Source: Pseudomonas violetae (lineage in GTDB: Bacteria > Pseudomonadota > Gammaproteobacteria > Pseudomonadales > Pseudomonadaceae). From it: a stretch of 64,000 bases of DNA. Shown here in pieces: positions 26,341-35,249 of this stretch. A program made the translations under genes and the position numbers. The notes below the pieces were generated by a model. The model did no database searches. It was given only the letters and a program-made list of their open reading frames with translations, and was not told the origin of the DNA. The stretch covers positions 1 through 64,000 of the forward strand of contig NZ_JAKNRW010000027.1 of assembly GCF_023072615.1 (NCBI RefSeq). The letters are read 5' to 3'. Positions within the stretch are counted from its first letter, which is position 1. The number at the start of each line of letters is the position of its first letter.

Positions 26341-26378
26341 CCGGAGGAATAGGCATGATACCCGGAGGAATCGCCATG
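26341..26378. promoter_or_regulatory. Direct repeat, candidate AraC-type operator
   Basis: CCGGAGGAATAGGCATG (26341-26357) and CCGGAGGAATCGCCATG (26362-26378) are 15/17 identical with starts exactly 21 bp apart, two helical turns, the spacing used by AraC-family dimers. They lie 66-103 bp before the dehydrogenase start. Confidence 0.65.
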
Positions 26379-26443
26379 GCCGGTGACAGGCTCGGCGACC
26401 AAAATGCGTCGCCTCACTTGTCACTGCTTTTGCGAGGTTCCTC

Positions 26444-27496
26444 ATGTACACCGCTATCGGATATGCCGCCCAGTCGGCCACCACTCCCCTCGCCCCTATG
26501 AAGTTCGAACGCCGCAGCCCGCGCGTTGATGACGTGGCAATCGACATTCTCTACTGCGGCGTCTGCCATTCCGACATCCACCAGGCCCGCAACGAATGGG
26601 GAATTGCGGTTTACCCGCTGATGCCAGGCCACGAGATCGTAGGAAAAGTGACCGCCATTGGTGCCAACGTCACCCGGCATAAAGTCGGAGATTTGGTCGG
26701 CGTCGGCTGTATGGTCGATTCCTGCCGCAGCTGCGAAGCCTGCCAGGCAAATCTGGAACAGTATTGCCTCGAAGGTCCGACCATGACCTACGCCACCCCG
26801 GACCGGATCGATGGCAGCAACACCATGGGCGGCTATTGCGACAGCATCGTGGTCAGCGAGCACTTCGTGGTACGCATTCCACAAAAGCTCGACCTTGCCA
26901 GCGCCGCGCCGATCCTCTGCGCCGGCATCACCACCTATTCGCCGCTCAAGCACTATGGGGTCAAGGCCGGCGACCAAGTCGGGATTCTGGGCATGGGCGG
27001 CCTCGGCCACATGGGTATCAAGTTCGCCAAGGCCATGGGCGCCGAGGTGACGTTGTTCACCCGCTCGGCGAGCAAGGCCGAAGAAGGTCGTCGCCAAGGT
27101 GCCGACCACGTGATCGTGTCCACGGATGCCGAACAGATGAAGGCTGCCGCAGGGCATTTCGACTTTCTGCTGGACACCATTCCGGTGCAGCACGACCTCA
27201 ATCCCTACCTCGACACCCTGCGTTTCGACGGCGTGCACATTCTGGTGGGCCTGATCGAACCGGTGGACCCTCCAGTCCACGCCGGCAAGCTGGTCATGAG
27301 TCGTCGGGTGCTTGCCGGCTCGCTGATTGGCGGCATTGCCGAGACCCAGGAAGTGCTGGATTTCTGCGCCGAACACGACATTACCTGCGACATCGAAATG
27401 CTCGACATCCGCCAGATCAACGAGGCTTACGCCCGTATGATCGCAGGTGATGTGAAGTACCGCTTCGTGATCGACATGGCCACCCTGAAGGTCTGA
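26444..27496 (+). CDS. Zinc-dependent NAD(P) alcohol dehydrogenase, YahK/CAD type
   Basis: 350 residues. Catalytic zinc ligands Cys41 in CGVCHSD and His63-Glu64 in PGHEIVG; structural zinc cysteines in CRSCEACQANLEQYC; nucleotide fold GILGMGGLGHMG. This is the cinnamyl-alcohol-dehydrogenase-like group that reduces a wide range of aldehydes with NADPH. The start ATG 26444 follows CGAGG. It is divergent from an AraC regulator and its stop abuts the stop of the convergent IclR gene (27496/27497). A role in aldehyde detoxification is inferred from family and context. Confidence 0.92.
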   Translation: MYTAIGYAAQSATTPLAPMKFERRSPRVDDVAIDILYCGVCHSDIHQARNEWGIAVYPLMPGHEIVGKVTAIGANVTRHKVGDLVGVGCMVDSCRSCEACQANLEQYCLEGPTMTYATPDRIDGSNTMGGYCDSIVVSEHFVVRIPQKLDLASAAPILCAGITTYSPLKHYGVKAGDQVGILGMGGLGHMGIKFAKAMGAEVTLFTRSASKAEEGRRQGADHVIVSTDAEQMKAAAGHFDFLLDTIPVQHDLNPYLDTLRFDGVHILVGLIEPVDPPVHAGKLVMSRRVLAGSLIGGIAETQEVLDFCAEHDITCDIEMLDIRQINEAYARMIAGDVKYRFVIDMATLKV

Positions 27497-28300
27497 TCAG
27501 ACCTTGGCGCCCAGCTCTGCCGACAGCCGGGCTGTGACCCCTTTGATCAGGGGAATCAACTCGGCCATTTTTTCCAGCGGCATGTAGGGCACGGTACTGG
27601 CAATGCTGATGCCGGCAACGATGCGCTTGCTGGCATCACGAATGGGCGCCGCGACACAGCGGATCGATGGCTCGTTGTCTTCCAAATCAAAGGCATAACC
27701 GCCTGTTACGTATTCAATCATGCGCTGCTGAAACTGCTCCCAGGATTGCTCCGGGTGCTGCGGCCAGAACAGGTTTTTCCCACCCACCGGCAAGCTGACT
27801 TCGTACAGCCGCAGCCATTCTTCCTGGGTGTCATCGAGCATCAGCGCTTTGCCGATACCGGTGCGCGCCAACGGCATGCGGTGGCCCACCCGCGAACGCA
27901 TTTCCGGACCATTGCGCCCGGGATTCTTGTGCAGATACAGCACCTCGTCGCCTTCGCGAATCGCCAGGTGAATGGTGTCGCCGGTCAACGCTGACAACTC
28001 GTCCAGATATGGCCCGGCGAGGGTCACCAGTGGTAACTCTTCACGCGCCTGGAAACCCAGCTCGATCAGCTTGGGCCCCAATAGATAACCGACTTGCGGC
28101 ACCACCCGCAGATAACGTTCGTCCACCAGGCAACTGGCCAGGCGATGAGTGGTGCTGCGCGTCGTCCCGATCATCCGGGCAATTTCCTTGAGATCGCGCG
28201 CACCACTGGCCACCGCCTGGACCACGCCCAGGCCACGAAGCAATGTTTGGGTGCCGGTAGGTGCGGCGTCCTTGGCGATTTTTGCGGAGTCTTCCTGCAT
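27497..28300 (-). CDS. IclR family regulator, last gene of the galactonate operon
   Basis: 267 residues. Winged helix at about 20-80 (LLRGLGVVQAVASG, DLKEIARMIGTTRSTTHRLASCL) and the IclR effector domain at about 90-260 (GDTIHLAIREGDEVLYLHK, MPLARTGIGKALML, SIRCVAAPIRDASKRIVAGISIAST). It lies 60 bp after dgoT in the same direction, so it is probably made from the dgo operon and represses it until the sugar acid (or its 2-keto-3-deoxy product) binds. This differs from E. coli, where the dgo regulator is a GntR protein encoded first. The target may be the shared operator described at 32766-32796. Confidence 0.9.
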   Translation of the reverse strand: MQEDSAKIAKDAAPTGTQTLLRGLGVVQAVASGARDLKEIARMIGTTRSTTHRLASCLVDERYLRVVPQVGYLLGPKLIELGFQAREELPLVTLAGPYLDELSALTGDTIHLAIREGDEVLYLHKNPGRNGPEMRSRVGHRMPLARTGIGKALMLDDTQEEWLRLYEVSLPVGGKNLFWPQHPEQSWEQFQQRMIEYVTGGYAFDLEDNEPSIRCVAAPIRDASKRIVAGISIASTVPYMPLEKMAELIPLIKGVTARLSAELGAKV

Positions 28301-28360
28301 ATCCAGCCTTTACCGTTGAGCGAGTGAACGGGCGGCATTATGGTCGCCCGATGGCGCTCA

Positions 28361-29671
28361 CTACAACTTGATACGCTCGACCTTGCCCACCAGCAGCACG
28401 TAGGAAAGTGCGCCGATCAGCGCCAGCACCGAGATATAGGTGATCGCCGGAGCAAAGGAATCTCCGGTAGCCAGGAAACCAATGACGATCGGCGTGGTAA
28501 TCGCCGACAGATTGCCGATGAAATTGAACACGCCACCGGTCAAGCCGAGCAACCGCGCCGGGGCCAGGGTCGAGACCAGGGACCAGGTGATCGACGCCAG
28601 CCCGTTACCGAAAAATGCCAGCGCGAGGAAGGCGATGACCAGCGGCGTCGACTCGACGAAGTTGGCGCCAATGATCGAGGTGGAAATCAGCAGGCCGCCA
28701 ATGATCGGCAACTTGCGCGCAAACCCGACTGTGTAGCCGCGCCGGATCAGCAAGTCCGAGAAGAACCCTGAACACAACACGCCGACGAACGCGGCAAGAA
28801 ACGGCAGCGACGCCAACAGGCCTGACTTGATGAAGTCCATGCCGCGATATTTCACCAGGTAGGTCGGGAACCACGTCAGGAAAAACCACAGGGTAGAGTT
28901 GAGGCAGAACTGACCGAGGTAGATGCCCCACAATTTGCGTTTGGTCAGAACGATGCCCAGGTCAGTCCAGCTGAATTTCGCCTTGACCTTGGCCTGCTCG
29001 GCCTGGATATCCACCAGCCCGCCACCTTCGCGGATCAGCTCGATCTCAGCGGCGTTGGCACCCTTGAAGTCCCGTGGTTCGCGATACACCGCGTACCAGA
29101 TCACCGCCCACAGAATGCCGACCACCCCCGTGCTGACGAACACCATGTGCCAGCCATACTGGTGCTGCAACCACGCCAGTACCGGTGTCAGGAAGGCCAG
29201 GCCAACGAACTGTCCGGAGGTGTAGAAGCCGATGGCCGTGGCACGCTCGCGCTCAGGAAACCAGGTGGTGACCACGCGGCTGTTAATCGGATAGGCCGGC
29301 GCCTCCAGCGCACCCACGGCCATGCGCAATACGAACAGCGCGATAAAGCTGGCGGCGAAGCCGAGCATCACCGTGGCGATCGACCACAACAACAGGGCAA
29401 CGCTGTAGAGAATGCGCGGCGGCACGCGATCCACCAGCCAGCCGCCGGGAATCTGCATGGCAGCGTAGGTCCAGCCGAACGCGGAGAAGATCAGCCCGAC
29501 ATGAATGGGGTCGATCCCCAATTCACTGGTCAGCGCCGGGGCGGCGATCGACAGGTTACTGCGGTCCAGGTAGTTGATCACCACGGTGATGAACAGCAGC
29601 ACCATGATGAAAAAACGCTTGCGGCTGGGTGCCACCAACGACGCCTGCCCGGTGAGGGTTTGCGGTTGCAT
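28361..29671 (-). CDS. dgoT: MFS anion:cation symporter, probable D-galactonate transporter
   Basis: 436 residues with about 12 transmembrane helices. The N-terminal FFIMVLLFITVVINYLDRSNLSIAAPAL matches the ACS family (DgoT, ExuT, GudP), and RVPPRILYSVALLLWSI is the loop 2-3 motif. Its position directly after dgoD and before the IclR regulator, all co-directional, supports D-galactonate uptake by proton symport. GudP-like specificity (glucarate/galactarate) cannot be excluded by motif alone, but the operon enzymes are galactonate-specific. Separated from dgoD by a REPIN, which may reduce its expression relative to the enzymes. Confidence 0.88.
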   Translation of the reverse strand: MQPQTLTGQASLVAPSRKRFFIMVLLFITVVINYLDRSNLSIAAPALTSELGIDPIHVGLIFSAFGWTYAAMQIPGGWLVDRVPPRILYSVALLLWSIATVMLGFAASFIALFVLRMAVGALEAPAYPINSRVVTTWFPERERATAIGFYTSGQFVGLAFLTPVLAWLQHQYGWHMVFVSTGVVGILWAVIWYAVYREPRDFKGANAAEIELIREGGGLVDIQAEQAKVKAKFSWTDLGIVLTKRKLWGIYLGQFCLNSTLWFFLTWFPTYLVKYRGMDFIKSGLLASLPFLAAFVGVLCSGFFSDLLIRRGYTVGFARKLPIIGGLLISTSIIGANFVESTPLVIAFLALAFFGNGLASITWSLVSTLAPARLLGLTGGVFNFIGNLSAITTPIVIGFLATGDSFAPAITYISVLALIGALSYVLLVGKVERIKL

Positions 29672-29757
29672 GGGGGATGCCTCTTTTTATGTTTATTGAG
29701 GTCGATGTGAAATCGGGGTTTGCCGCAAATCTCCCTGTCCATGGAGATCAAACTTTG

Positions 29758-29842
29758 AGAGCCAGCCTGCTGGCGATAGCGATGAGTCAGTCACCAAAAA
29801 TACCGGGGGTGCCGACCAAATCGCCAGCAGGCTGGCTCCCAC
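29758..29842. repeat. REPIN between dgoD and dgoT
   Basis: Inverted arms AGCCAGCCTGCTGGCGA and TCGCCAGCAGGCTGGCT flank about 45 bp. It is a REP doublet of the GCCTGCTGGCGA subtype, inside the dgo operon. Confidence 0.88.
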
Positions 29843-29869
29843 AGGAATTTGCGGTGGATCAGAGAGCAC

Positions 29870-31018
29870 TCACCACTCGGCAAAACTGCCATCGGCGTGG
29901 CGCCAGATCGGGTTGCGCCAGCGATGGCCGACGGCTGCGCGCTCGATCACGTACTCCTCGTTGATCTCGATCCCCAGGCCCGGGCCGTTGGGGATTTTCA
30001 CGAAGCCTTTGTCATAGTCGAACACCCGCGGATCCTTGACGTAATCCAGCAGGTCGTTGCTCTCGTTGTAGTGGATGCCCAGGCTCTGCTCCTGGATGAA
30101 CGCGTTGTAGCAAACCGCATCCAGCTGCAGGCAGGCGGCCAGTGCGATCGGGCCCAGCGGGCAATGCAGCGCCAGGGCGACATCGTAGGCTTCAGCCATG
30201 TTGGCGATCTTGCGGGTCTCGGTGATACCGCCGGCATGGGACGCATCCGGCTGGATGATGTCGACATAACCTTCGCTGAGCACGCGTTTGAAATCCCAGC
30301 GCGAAAACAGCCGCTCGCCGAGGGCAATCGGGGTGCTGGTCAGCGGCGCCAGCTCTTTGAGCGCTTCGTAGTTTTCGCTGAGCACCGGTTCTTCGATGAA
30401 CATCAACTTGTACGGATCCAGCTCCTTCATCAACACCTTGGCCATGGGCTTGTGCACCCGGCCATGGAAGTCCACGCCGATGCCGACGTTAGGCCCCACC
30501 GCGTCACGCACGGCAGCAACGTTGGCCAATGCCAGGTCGACTTTCTCGAAGGAGTCGAGGAACTGCAATTCTTCGGTGCCGTTCATTTTTACCGCAGTGA
30601 AACCACGTCCCACCGCTTCTTTCGCCGCACGGGCGGTGTCCGCCGGGCGGTCACCACCGATCCAGGAATACACTCGAATCTTGTCCCGAACCTGACCACC
30701 CAGCAGATCGCTGACAGAAACGCCCAACGCCTTGCCCTTGATGTCCCACAGCGCCTGGTCGATACCCGCCAGTGCGCTCATGTGGATGGCACCGCCACGG
30801 TAGAAGCCGCCGCGATAGAGCACAGTCCAGATGTCCTCGATGTTGCGTGGGTCTTTGCCGATCAGGTAGTCGGACAATTCTTCGACGGCTGCGGCGACGG
30901 TGTGGGCGCGGCCTTCGACCACGGGTTCGCCCCAACCGGTCACGCCCTCGTCGGTTTCGACCTTGAGGAAGCACCAGCGTGGCGGCACGATGAAGGTGGT
31001 GAGTTTGGTGATTTTCAT
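29870..31018 (-). CDS. dgoD: D-galactonate dehydratase
   Basis: 382 residues, identical in length to E. coli DgoD. ATG 31018 (MKITKLTTFIVPPRW) follows a GAGAGAGA ribosome site; the longer frame is spurious. Enolase-superfamily motifs: KMNG at about 144, Asp183 and His185 in GVDFHGRVH (metal ligand and acid), FIEEP, then GERLFSRWDFK and DASHAGGITE. It removes water from D-galactonate to give 2-dehydro-3-deoxy-D-galactonate. The substrate may also come from the lactonase encoded at 44.8 kb. Confidence 0.95.
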   Translation of the reverse strand: MKITKLTTFIVPPRWCFLKVETDEGVTGWGEPVVEGRAHTVAAAVEELSDYLIGKDPRNIEDIWTVLYRGGFYRGGAIHMSALAGIDQALWDIKGKALGVSVSDLLGGQVRDKIRVYSWIGGDRPADTARAAKEAVGRGFTAVKMNGTEELQFLDSFEKVDLALANVAAVRDAVGPNVGIGVDFHGRVHKPMAKVLMKELDPYKLMFIEEPVLSENYEALKELAPLTSTPIALGERLFSRWDFKRVLSEGYVDIIQPDASHAGGITETRKIANMAEAYDVALALHCPLGPIALAACLQLDAVCYNAFIQEQSLGIHYNESNDLLDYVKDPRVFDYDKGFVKIPNGPGLGIEINEEYVIERAAVGHRWRNPIWRHADGSFAEW

Positions 31019-31065
31019 CTGTATCTCTCTCTTATTGGATGCAGCGCTAGCAGCGCCAAGAAGTC

Positions 31066-31686
31066 TTAGCGAAGGGCTTTCCAGGCAGCCACGTAGGCCT
31101 TGGCGTTGTTCGCCACCTGCTCTGGCGTCATGCCCGGCTTGAACAGCCCGGAACCCAGGCCGAAACCTTTGACGCCGGCGTCGATAAACACCTGCATGTT
31201 GTCGGGCGTGATCCCGCCAACCGGGGCCAGAACAGTCCCTGGCGGCAGCACCGCGAGCCAGGCTTTCACCACGGCGGGGCCCATTTGCTCGGCGGGGAAC
31301 ATCTTGAGTACGTCTGCGCCTTCGGCCAGCGCGGCGAATGCTTCGGTGGGAGTGGCAACACCGGGCGACAGGAACAGGCCGGCCGCTTTGGCGGCACGCA
31401 GCACCTTGGGATCGCTGTGGGGCATGACAATCACCTGGCCGCCCGCGGCTTTCACCTGCTCGACCTGCTCCGGCGTGAGTACTGTGCCTGCGCCGATCAG
31501 GCAATCGGCCGGCAAGATGCTGCGCAGGATGCGAATGCTGTCGTACGGCTCGGGGGAATTGAGCGGCACTTCGATGACGCGAAATCCGGCGGCATACAGG
31601 ACTTCGCCAATGGCGGCCGCTTCTTGCGGACGCAGTCCACGCAGGATCGCGATCAGACCGTTTTGCGCCAGGGCTTGCTTGAGCAT
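31066..31686 (-). CDS. dgoA: 2-dehydro-3-deoxy-6-phosphogalactonate aldolase
   Basis: 206 residues from ATG 31686 (MLKQALAQNGLIAILRG). Class I aldolase with Schiff-base Lys in DVLKMFPAEQMGP and the general-base Glu in VIEVPLNSPEP. It cleaves 2-dehydro-3-deoxy-6-phospho-D-galactonate to pyruvate and glyceraldehyde 3-phosphate. It stands between dgoK (20 bp upstream) and dgoD (47 bp downstream). Unlike older fused annotations of E. coli dgoA, aldolase and dehydratase are clearly separate here. The longer upstream frame is rejected for lack of homology and overlap with dgoK. Confidence 0.95.
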   Translation of the reverse strand: MLKQALAQNGLIAILRGLRPQEAAAIGEVLYAAGFRVIEVPLNSPEPYDSIRILRSILPADCLIGAGTVLTPEQVEQVKAAGGQVIVMPHSDPKVLRAAKAAGLFLSPGVATPTEAFAALAEGADVLKMFPAEQMGPAVVKAWLAVLPPGTVLAPVGGITPDNMQVFIDAGVKGFGLGSGLFKPGMTPEQVANNAKAYVAAWKALR

Positions 31687-31706
31687 GTCAGACCTCCAGT
31701 GGGGGG

Positions 31707-32699
31707 TTAACGGGAAAGGGTTGGCGGGATGAGGCCGGCGGCAAGCGCCAGTTGCCACAACCCGCGCTCGGTGGCCTGCTCGGCCAGGGACACACGGGCA
31801 AATCCACAGGCGTCCAGGGCCCTGCAGTAGCGACTGCAGAGTTGGGAATTGCCAATGAGGATGATTGAGGGCAGATGCACGCTGTTGCGTCGATGACGCT
31901 GGGCATGTGCCAATGCGCAAACTTCGTGGCCGATCAACAGCCCGGACAGGTAGTCCGGCTGGGCGCTGGCACTCAGTTCGCCGGTCAGGCCGAGGCTGCG
32001 GGCACTGAACAGCGTGGACAGCGGGCCGATCTCGCCATCGGACGACAGCGCCACTTGTACACCACGGTCGAACGCATCGCCGTCAAAGGATCCGCCGAGT
32101 TGCTGGGTACGGCCGAGAATGCTGTGCTCGCTGAGCACCGCGAAAATTTCACCGGTCATGAAGGTATCGAAATGCACGATGCAGCCTTCGGCCACTTCCA
32201 CCCATTTCGAATGACTGCCAGGCAAGCCGATCAGCAGATCACCGCCACTGTTGCCTGCAAGATGGTGCAGAACGCCGAGCACCTGGGTTTCTTCGCCGCG
32301 CATCACATTGGGCAGGCGCGAGCGCTGGATGACACCGGGCACGATGTGCACGTCGACTCCGCGAATGCTGCGCACAGCCTGCAGGGAGTTCCCGAGATCG
32401 GCGACGTTGGCCGGGGTCTCCCGGTAGGCCGCTTCGCACCAGCCCTGGGCGCTGCCGACCATGCCACAGGCAATGACCGGCAAGCCTGGCTGTGCATCGA
32501 GCCAGTCGCCGCAGGCTTCATCGAAGGCCAGTTCAAAGCCGTCAGCGCACGACTGGCCGGCGATCACTCGGGGTGTGCGGGGCAGCTGCATGATGCCTGT
32601 AGACAGCGACCGCTGTTCCAGCACCTGGCCGCCTTCGGCGAGTTTGTAAGCACGTAATGAGGTTGTCCCCCAATCGAGCGCGATCAATTGCGCCAGCAT
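31707..32699 (-). CDS. dgoK: 2-dehydro-3-deoxygalactonokinase
   Basis: 330 residues. The N-terminal LIALDWGTTSLRAYKL is the phosphate-1 motif of the DgoK family (ASKHA-like fold), with GLPGSHSKWVEV and HFDTFMTGEIFAVLSEHSIL in the middle. It phosphorylates 2-dehydro-3-deoxy-D-galactonate at C6 using ATP. First gene of the dgoKADT-iclR operon; the ribosome site is AGGTGA six bases before ATG. Its promoter region, at 32740-32796, is nearly a copy of that in front of the sugar dehydrogenase gene at 44.6 kb. Confidence 0.94.
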   Translation of the reverse strand: MLAQLIALDWGTTSLRAYKLAEGGQVLEQRSLSTGIMQLPRTPRVIAGQSCADGFELAFDEACGDWLDAQPGLPVIACGMVGSAQGWCEAAYRETPANVADLGNSLQAVRSIRGVDVHIVPGVIQRSRLPNVMRGEETQVLGVLHHLAGNSGGDLLIGLPGSHSKWVEVAEGCIVHFDTFMTGEIFAVLSEHSILGRTQQLGGSFDGDAFDRGVQVALSSDGEIGPLSTLFSARSLGLTGELSASAQPDYLSGLLIGHEVCALAHAQRHRRNSVHLPSIILIGNSQLCSRYCRALDACGFARVSLAEQATERGLWQLALAAGLIPPTLSR

Positions 32700-32739
32700 C
32701 GCTTCACCTGTTCTGTTTGTTGGGCAGTGAGTGAGCTGG

Positions 32740-32796
32740 ACTATAAACCTGGGAGAGGATAAATCTCAATATATAAATATCAATCCCATATATTGA
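32740..32796 (-). promoter_or_regulatory. dgo operon promoter with palindromic operator
   Basis: Minus strand: -35 TTGAGA (32769-32764), 18-bp spacer, -10 TATAGT (32745-32740). Overlapping and upstream of the -35 lies an inverted repeat, TCAATATAT (32766-32774) and ATATATTGA (32788-32796), arms 9 bp with a 13-bp centre. The same boxes and spacing recur at 44765-44820. Confidence 0.8.
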
Positions 32797-32808
32797 AAAA
32801 AAATAAAA

Positions 32809-32880
32809 AAATCGCAGCCTTCGGCAGCTCTTACAGGGATTGCGAAACTGTAGGAGCTGCCAAAGGCTGCGATCTTTGAA
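32809..32880. repeat. Extragenic palindrome, GGCTGCGATCTTT class
   Basis: Inverted arms ATCGCAGCCTTCGGCAGCTC and GAGCTGCCAAAGGCTGCGAT around a 32-bp centre. This is a second REP-like class distinct from the GGGAGCGAGCCTGCTCGC type. Confidence 0.85.
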
Positions 32881-32887
32881 GGGGTAG

Positions 32888-33370
32888 TCAATTACCTGCG
32901 GCGAAATCCCGCAACACCGCCCCATCCATCCGATAGCGCACCCACTCTTCCTGCGGCTGCGCACCCAGGGATTGATAGAACTCGATCGCCGGCTTGTTCC
33001 AGTCCAGCACGCTCCACTCGAAGCGCCCGCAATCATTGGCGCAGGCAATCTTCGCCAGGTGCCGCAGCAGGGTCTTGCCCGCCCCGCCGCCGCGCTGTTC
33101 GGGGGTGATGTACAGGTCTTCGAGGTACAGGCAATTGCTGCCCAGCCAGGTGGAGTAGCTGAAGAAGAACACCGCGAAGCCGATCGGCAGGCCATCGCGC
33201 AGGCAGATCAGGCCGTGGGCGGTGGCGCCTTCGCTGAACAGGCTGCGCTCGATGTCGGCAACGCTGGCGATGACTTCGTGCCGGGCCCGTTCGTAGTCGG
33301 CCAGCTCAGTGATGAACGCGAGGATTTGCGGCGCATCGCTGGGGGTCGCCGGGCGGATGTCGATCGTCAT
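32888..33370 (-). CDS. GNAT family N-acetyltransferase
   Basis: 160 residues. Acetyl-CoA binding motif in LYITPEQRGGGAGKTLLRHLAKIA and the following CGRFEWSVLDWNKPAIEFYQSLGA match the diamine (spermidine/spermine-type) acetyltransferase-like GNATs. The N-terminal ADYERARHEVIASVADIERSLF is typical of that subgroup. Substrate not deducible. Divergent from the MFS gene and separated from the dgo operon by an extragenic palindrome; no functional link to sugars is evident. Confidence 0.88.
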   Translation of the reverse strand: MTIDIRPATPSDAPQILAFITELADYERARHEVIASVADIERSLFSEGATAHGLICLRDGLPIGFAVFFFSYSTWLGSNCLYLEDLYITPEQRGGGAGKTLLRHLAKIACANDCGRFEWSVLDWNKPAIEFYQSLGAQPQEEWVRYRMDGAVLRDFAAGN

Positions 33371-33577
33371 GGACGGGCCTTCGTCAAAATTGAAAAAAAC
33401 ATACTAAGACGCCACGCGACGCTCGTCACATGGGAAATCGGTTTTTCCGCATCGCTGCCGTTGCGCAATCACTCCGGCCAGCACTAACCCTGAAATCGCG
33501 AACCTCGCACCTAACGCCGGCGTCACCCGTGTTAGATAGACAGCCTGTGCATTTTTATCAGGACAAGGACCCGCCTC

Positions 33578-34783
33578 ATGCCCACCGCAATACCCGCCGT
33601 TTCGAACCGCCTGTTCGGTTTGTTCTGCTTCGCCAGCTATCTGCTGTCGTTGTCCTACGGTTCGACCTTCCTGCTGTCGCTGTTGATCAGTTCGCGAGGG
33701 GGCAATGAGCACGATGCCGGCAGCGTGATCTCCGCAGCGATGCTCAGCACCTTTGCGGCAGTGATCGTATCCGGGCACTTGTCGGATGCGCTCGGTGCCG
33801 CCCGCTCGATCGCCCTGTTCGGCATTTTGCTGGCTGCTGCGAGTCTGGGATTTGCCATGGCACCAGGGTTTGGCGACCTGCTGCTGTTGTTCGGTTTGCT
33901 GCTGGGCTTGGGCTGGGGCGTTTTCTACACCTTGGGGCCGATCATTGTGGCAAGCCTGGTGACACCCGCGCAACGAGCACGCTATTTCGCCTTGCTGTCG
34001 GGCAGCATGCTCACAGGGATTGGCAGCGGTCCCCTGCTGGGGCGCCTGGCCAGTGCGCTGGGGTATCCCGTGACGGCGGCGTTTTGCCTGTCCGCACTGG
34101 CCAGCCTGATCGGCGTGGTGTTGTTCTGGCGGCTCGATGTGCACCTGCGGCAAGTGCCTTCTGCGTCAATTGCAGGCGCGCGCATATCCTGGCGGGCGAC
34201 GGCTCGGGTGCTGTCATCCAAAGCGGTGTTCCCGATCATCATGGTCGGCCTTGGCGGCAGCATATTTGGCGGTTTGTCGAGCTTTCAAACCAGCTACGCT
34301 GCCGCTCGCTCAGTCGACTATTCGCTGTTTTTCCTGGGTTTCATGAGTGCTGCGATCGCCGGGCGAATGTTGATTGCCGGGTGGGTGGTCAAGCGCGACC
34401 CGCTTCGCGCGTCCTGCCTGCTGTCCGGGCTGACCCTGGGCTCGATCCTGATGTTCGGCTACGGGGTGAACGACAGCGTCAGTTACCTGATGGCTGCAGT
34501 GATGCTGGGCATCGGCTACGGCCTGACATATTCGGTGATCAATGGCCTGGCGGCCAACGAAGCACCCGCTGGCACTCTCTCGCAGGCGCTGCTGTTATTT
34601 AGCCTGGCGTACTTCATCGGCGTGTTTGGCTTTCCGTTCGTGGCCGGCAAGATCATCGTCGAATATGGAATGACGACACTTTTGCACACAGTTCTGCTGA
34701 TCAGTCTGCTGAACTGGCTGATCACCGCAGGCCGCCTGCTCTGGCGGCGAATCTTTGCCACTAGGGCGACGCAAAGCGCCTGA
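33578..34783 (+). CDS. MFS transporter of unknown substrate
   Basis: 401 residues with about 12 hydrophobic helices; the loop 2-3 motif is GHLSDALGAARSI, and the middle loop is short. Start ATG 33578 has only a weak AAGGA ten bases upstream. It is probably a drug/metabolite efflux or sugar facilitator of the DHA1 or SET type, but no motif decides. It lies between a GNAT gene (divergent) and a small periplasmic protein gene, with no pathway neighbours. Confidence 0.85.
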   Translation: MPTAIPAVSNRLFGLFCFASYLLSLSYGSTFLLSLLISSRGGNEHDAGSVISAAMLSTFAAVIVSGHLSDALGAARSIALFGILLAAASLGFAMAPGFGDLLLLFGLLLGLGWGVFYTLGPIIVASLVTPAQRARYFALLSGSMLTGIGSGPLLGRLASALGYPVTAAFCLSALASLIGVVLFWRLDVHLRQVPSASIAGARISWRATARVLSSKAVFPIIMVGLGGSIFGGLSSFQTSYAAARSVDYSLFFLGFMSAAIAGRMLIAGWVVKRDPLRASCLLSGLTLGSILMFGYGVNDSVSYLMAAVMLGIGYGLTYSVINGLAANEAPAGTLSQALLLFSLAYFIGVFGFPFVAGKIIVEYGMTTLLHTVLLISLLNWLITAGRLLWRRIFATRATQSA

Positions 34784-34867
34784 ACCGTTCGTCGACCTTC
34801 AGGCACCAATTCAAATCAGGGGCGGACCAATATTCGGTAAGGACTTTAAATAAATGGAGACGACAAA

Positions 34868-35206
34868 ATGATCCTGTCCAGATTGACTGCCCTGTCCCTC
34901 GCCACCTTGCTGTCCGCTAGCGCTTTCGCGGCGACCGTCGCCACCGGCACCGGTCCGACCAATCCTGTCGAAGCGCCCAAAGCCCCCGCCATCCAGAGCG
35001 CTCCAGGCATTAACACCAATGGTACGGGTGTCGACAGCAGTTTACCGCCGTCCACCGGTACCGACCCACGGACCCAAGGCAGCGATATGGGCCGTCAGGG
35101 CGGGATGAACGCGCCGGACAGCCAGACCCCGGACAACGCAGAAACCGGCACCGGCTCGAAAACCACCACGGGTGGCTCGGGCTCCGAAGGTGGTGCCAAC
35201 CGATAG
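34868..35206 (+). CDS. Small secreted Gly/Thr/Pro-rich protein, unknown
   Basis: 112 residues. Signal peptide 1-21 (MILSRLTALSLATLLSASAFA, cleavage after AFA). The mature part has almost no hydrophobic core; it is rich in Gly, Thr, Ser, Pro, Asn and Asp, so it is probably disordered in the periplasm or outside the cell. ATG 34868 has GGAGA at good spacing. Such proteins are common in Pseudomonas and often induced by osmotic or stationary-phase stress; I do not recognise a named family. It is 43 bp upstream of another small gene. Confidence 0.7.
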   Translation: MILSRLTALSLATLLSASAFAATVATGTGPTNPVEAPKAPAIQSAPGINTNGTGVDSSLPPSTGTDPRTQGSDMGRQGGMNAPDSQTPDNAETGTGSKTTTGGSGSEGGANR

Positions 35207-35249
35207 TTCGCCCACGCGAGCGCCCTTGTACTGCCATAAAGAGGTAAGC

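Noticed and set aside
26356..26501. Leader ORF between the AraC repeats and the alcohol dehydrogenase
   Set aside because: It starts inside the direct repeat and overlaps the dehydrogenase by over 50 bp in another frame; the repeats explain the sequence better as an operator.
29849..31069. 406-codon frame antisense to dgoD
   Set aside because: dgoD shows all catalytic motifs; the other frame has none.
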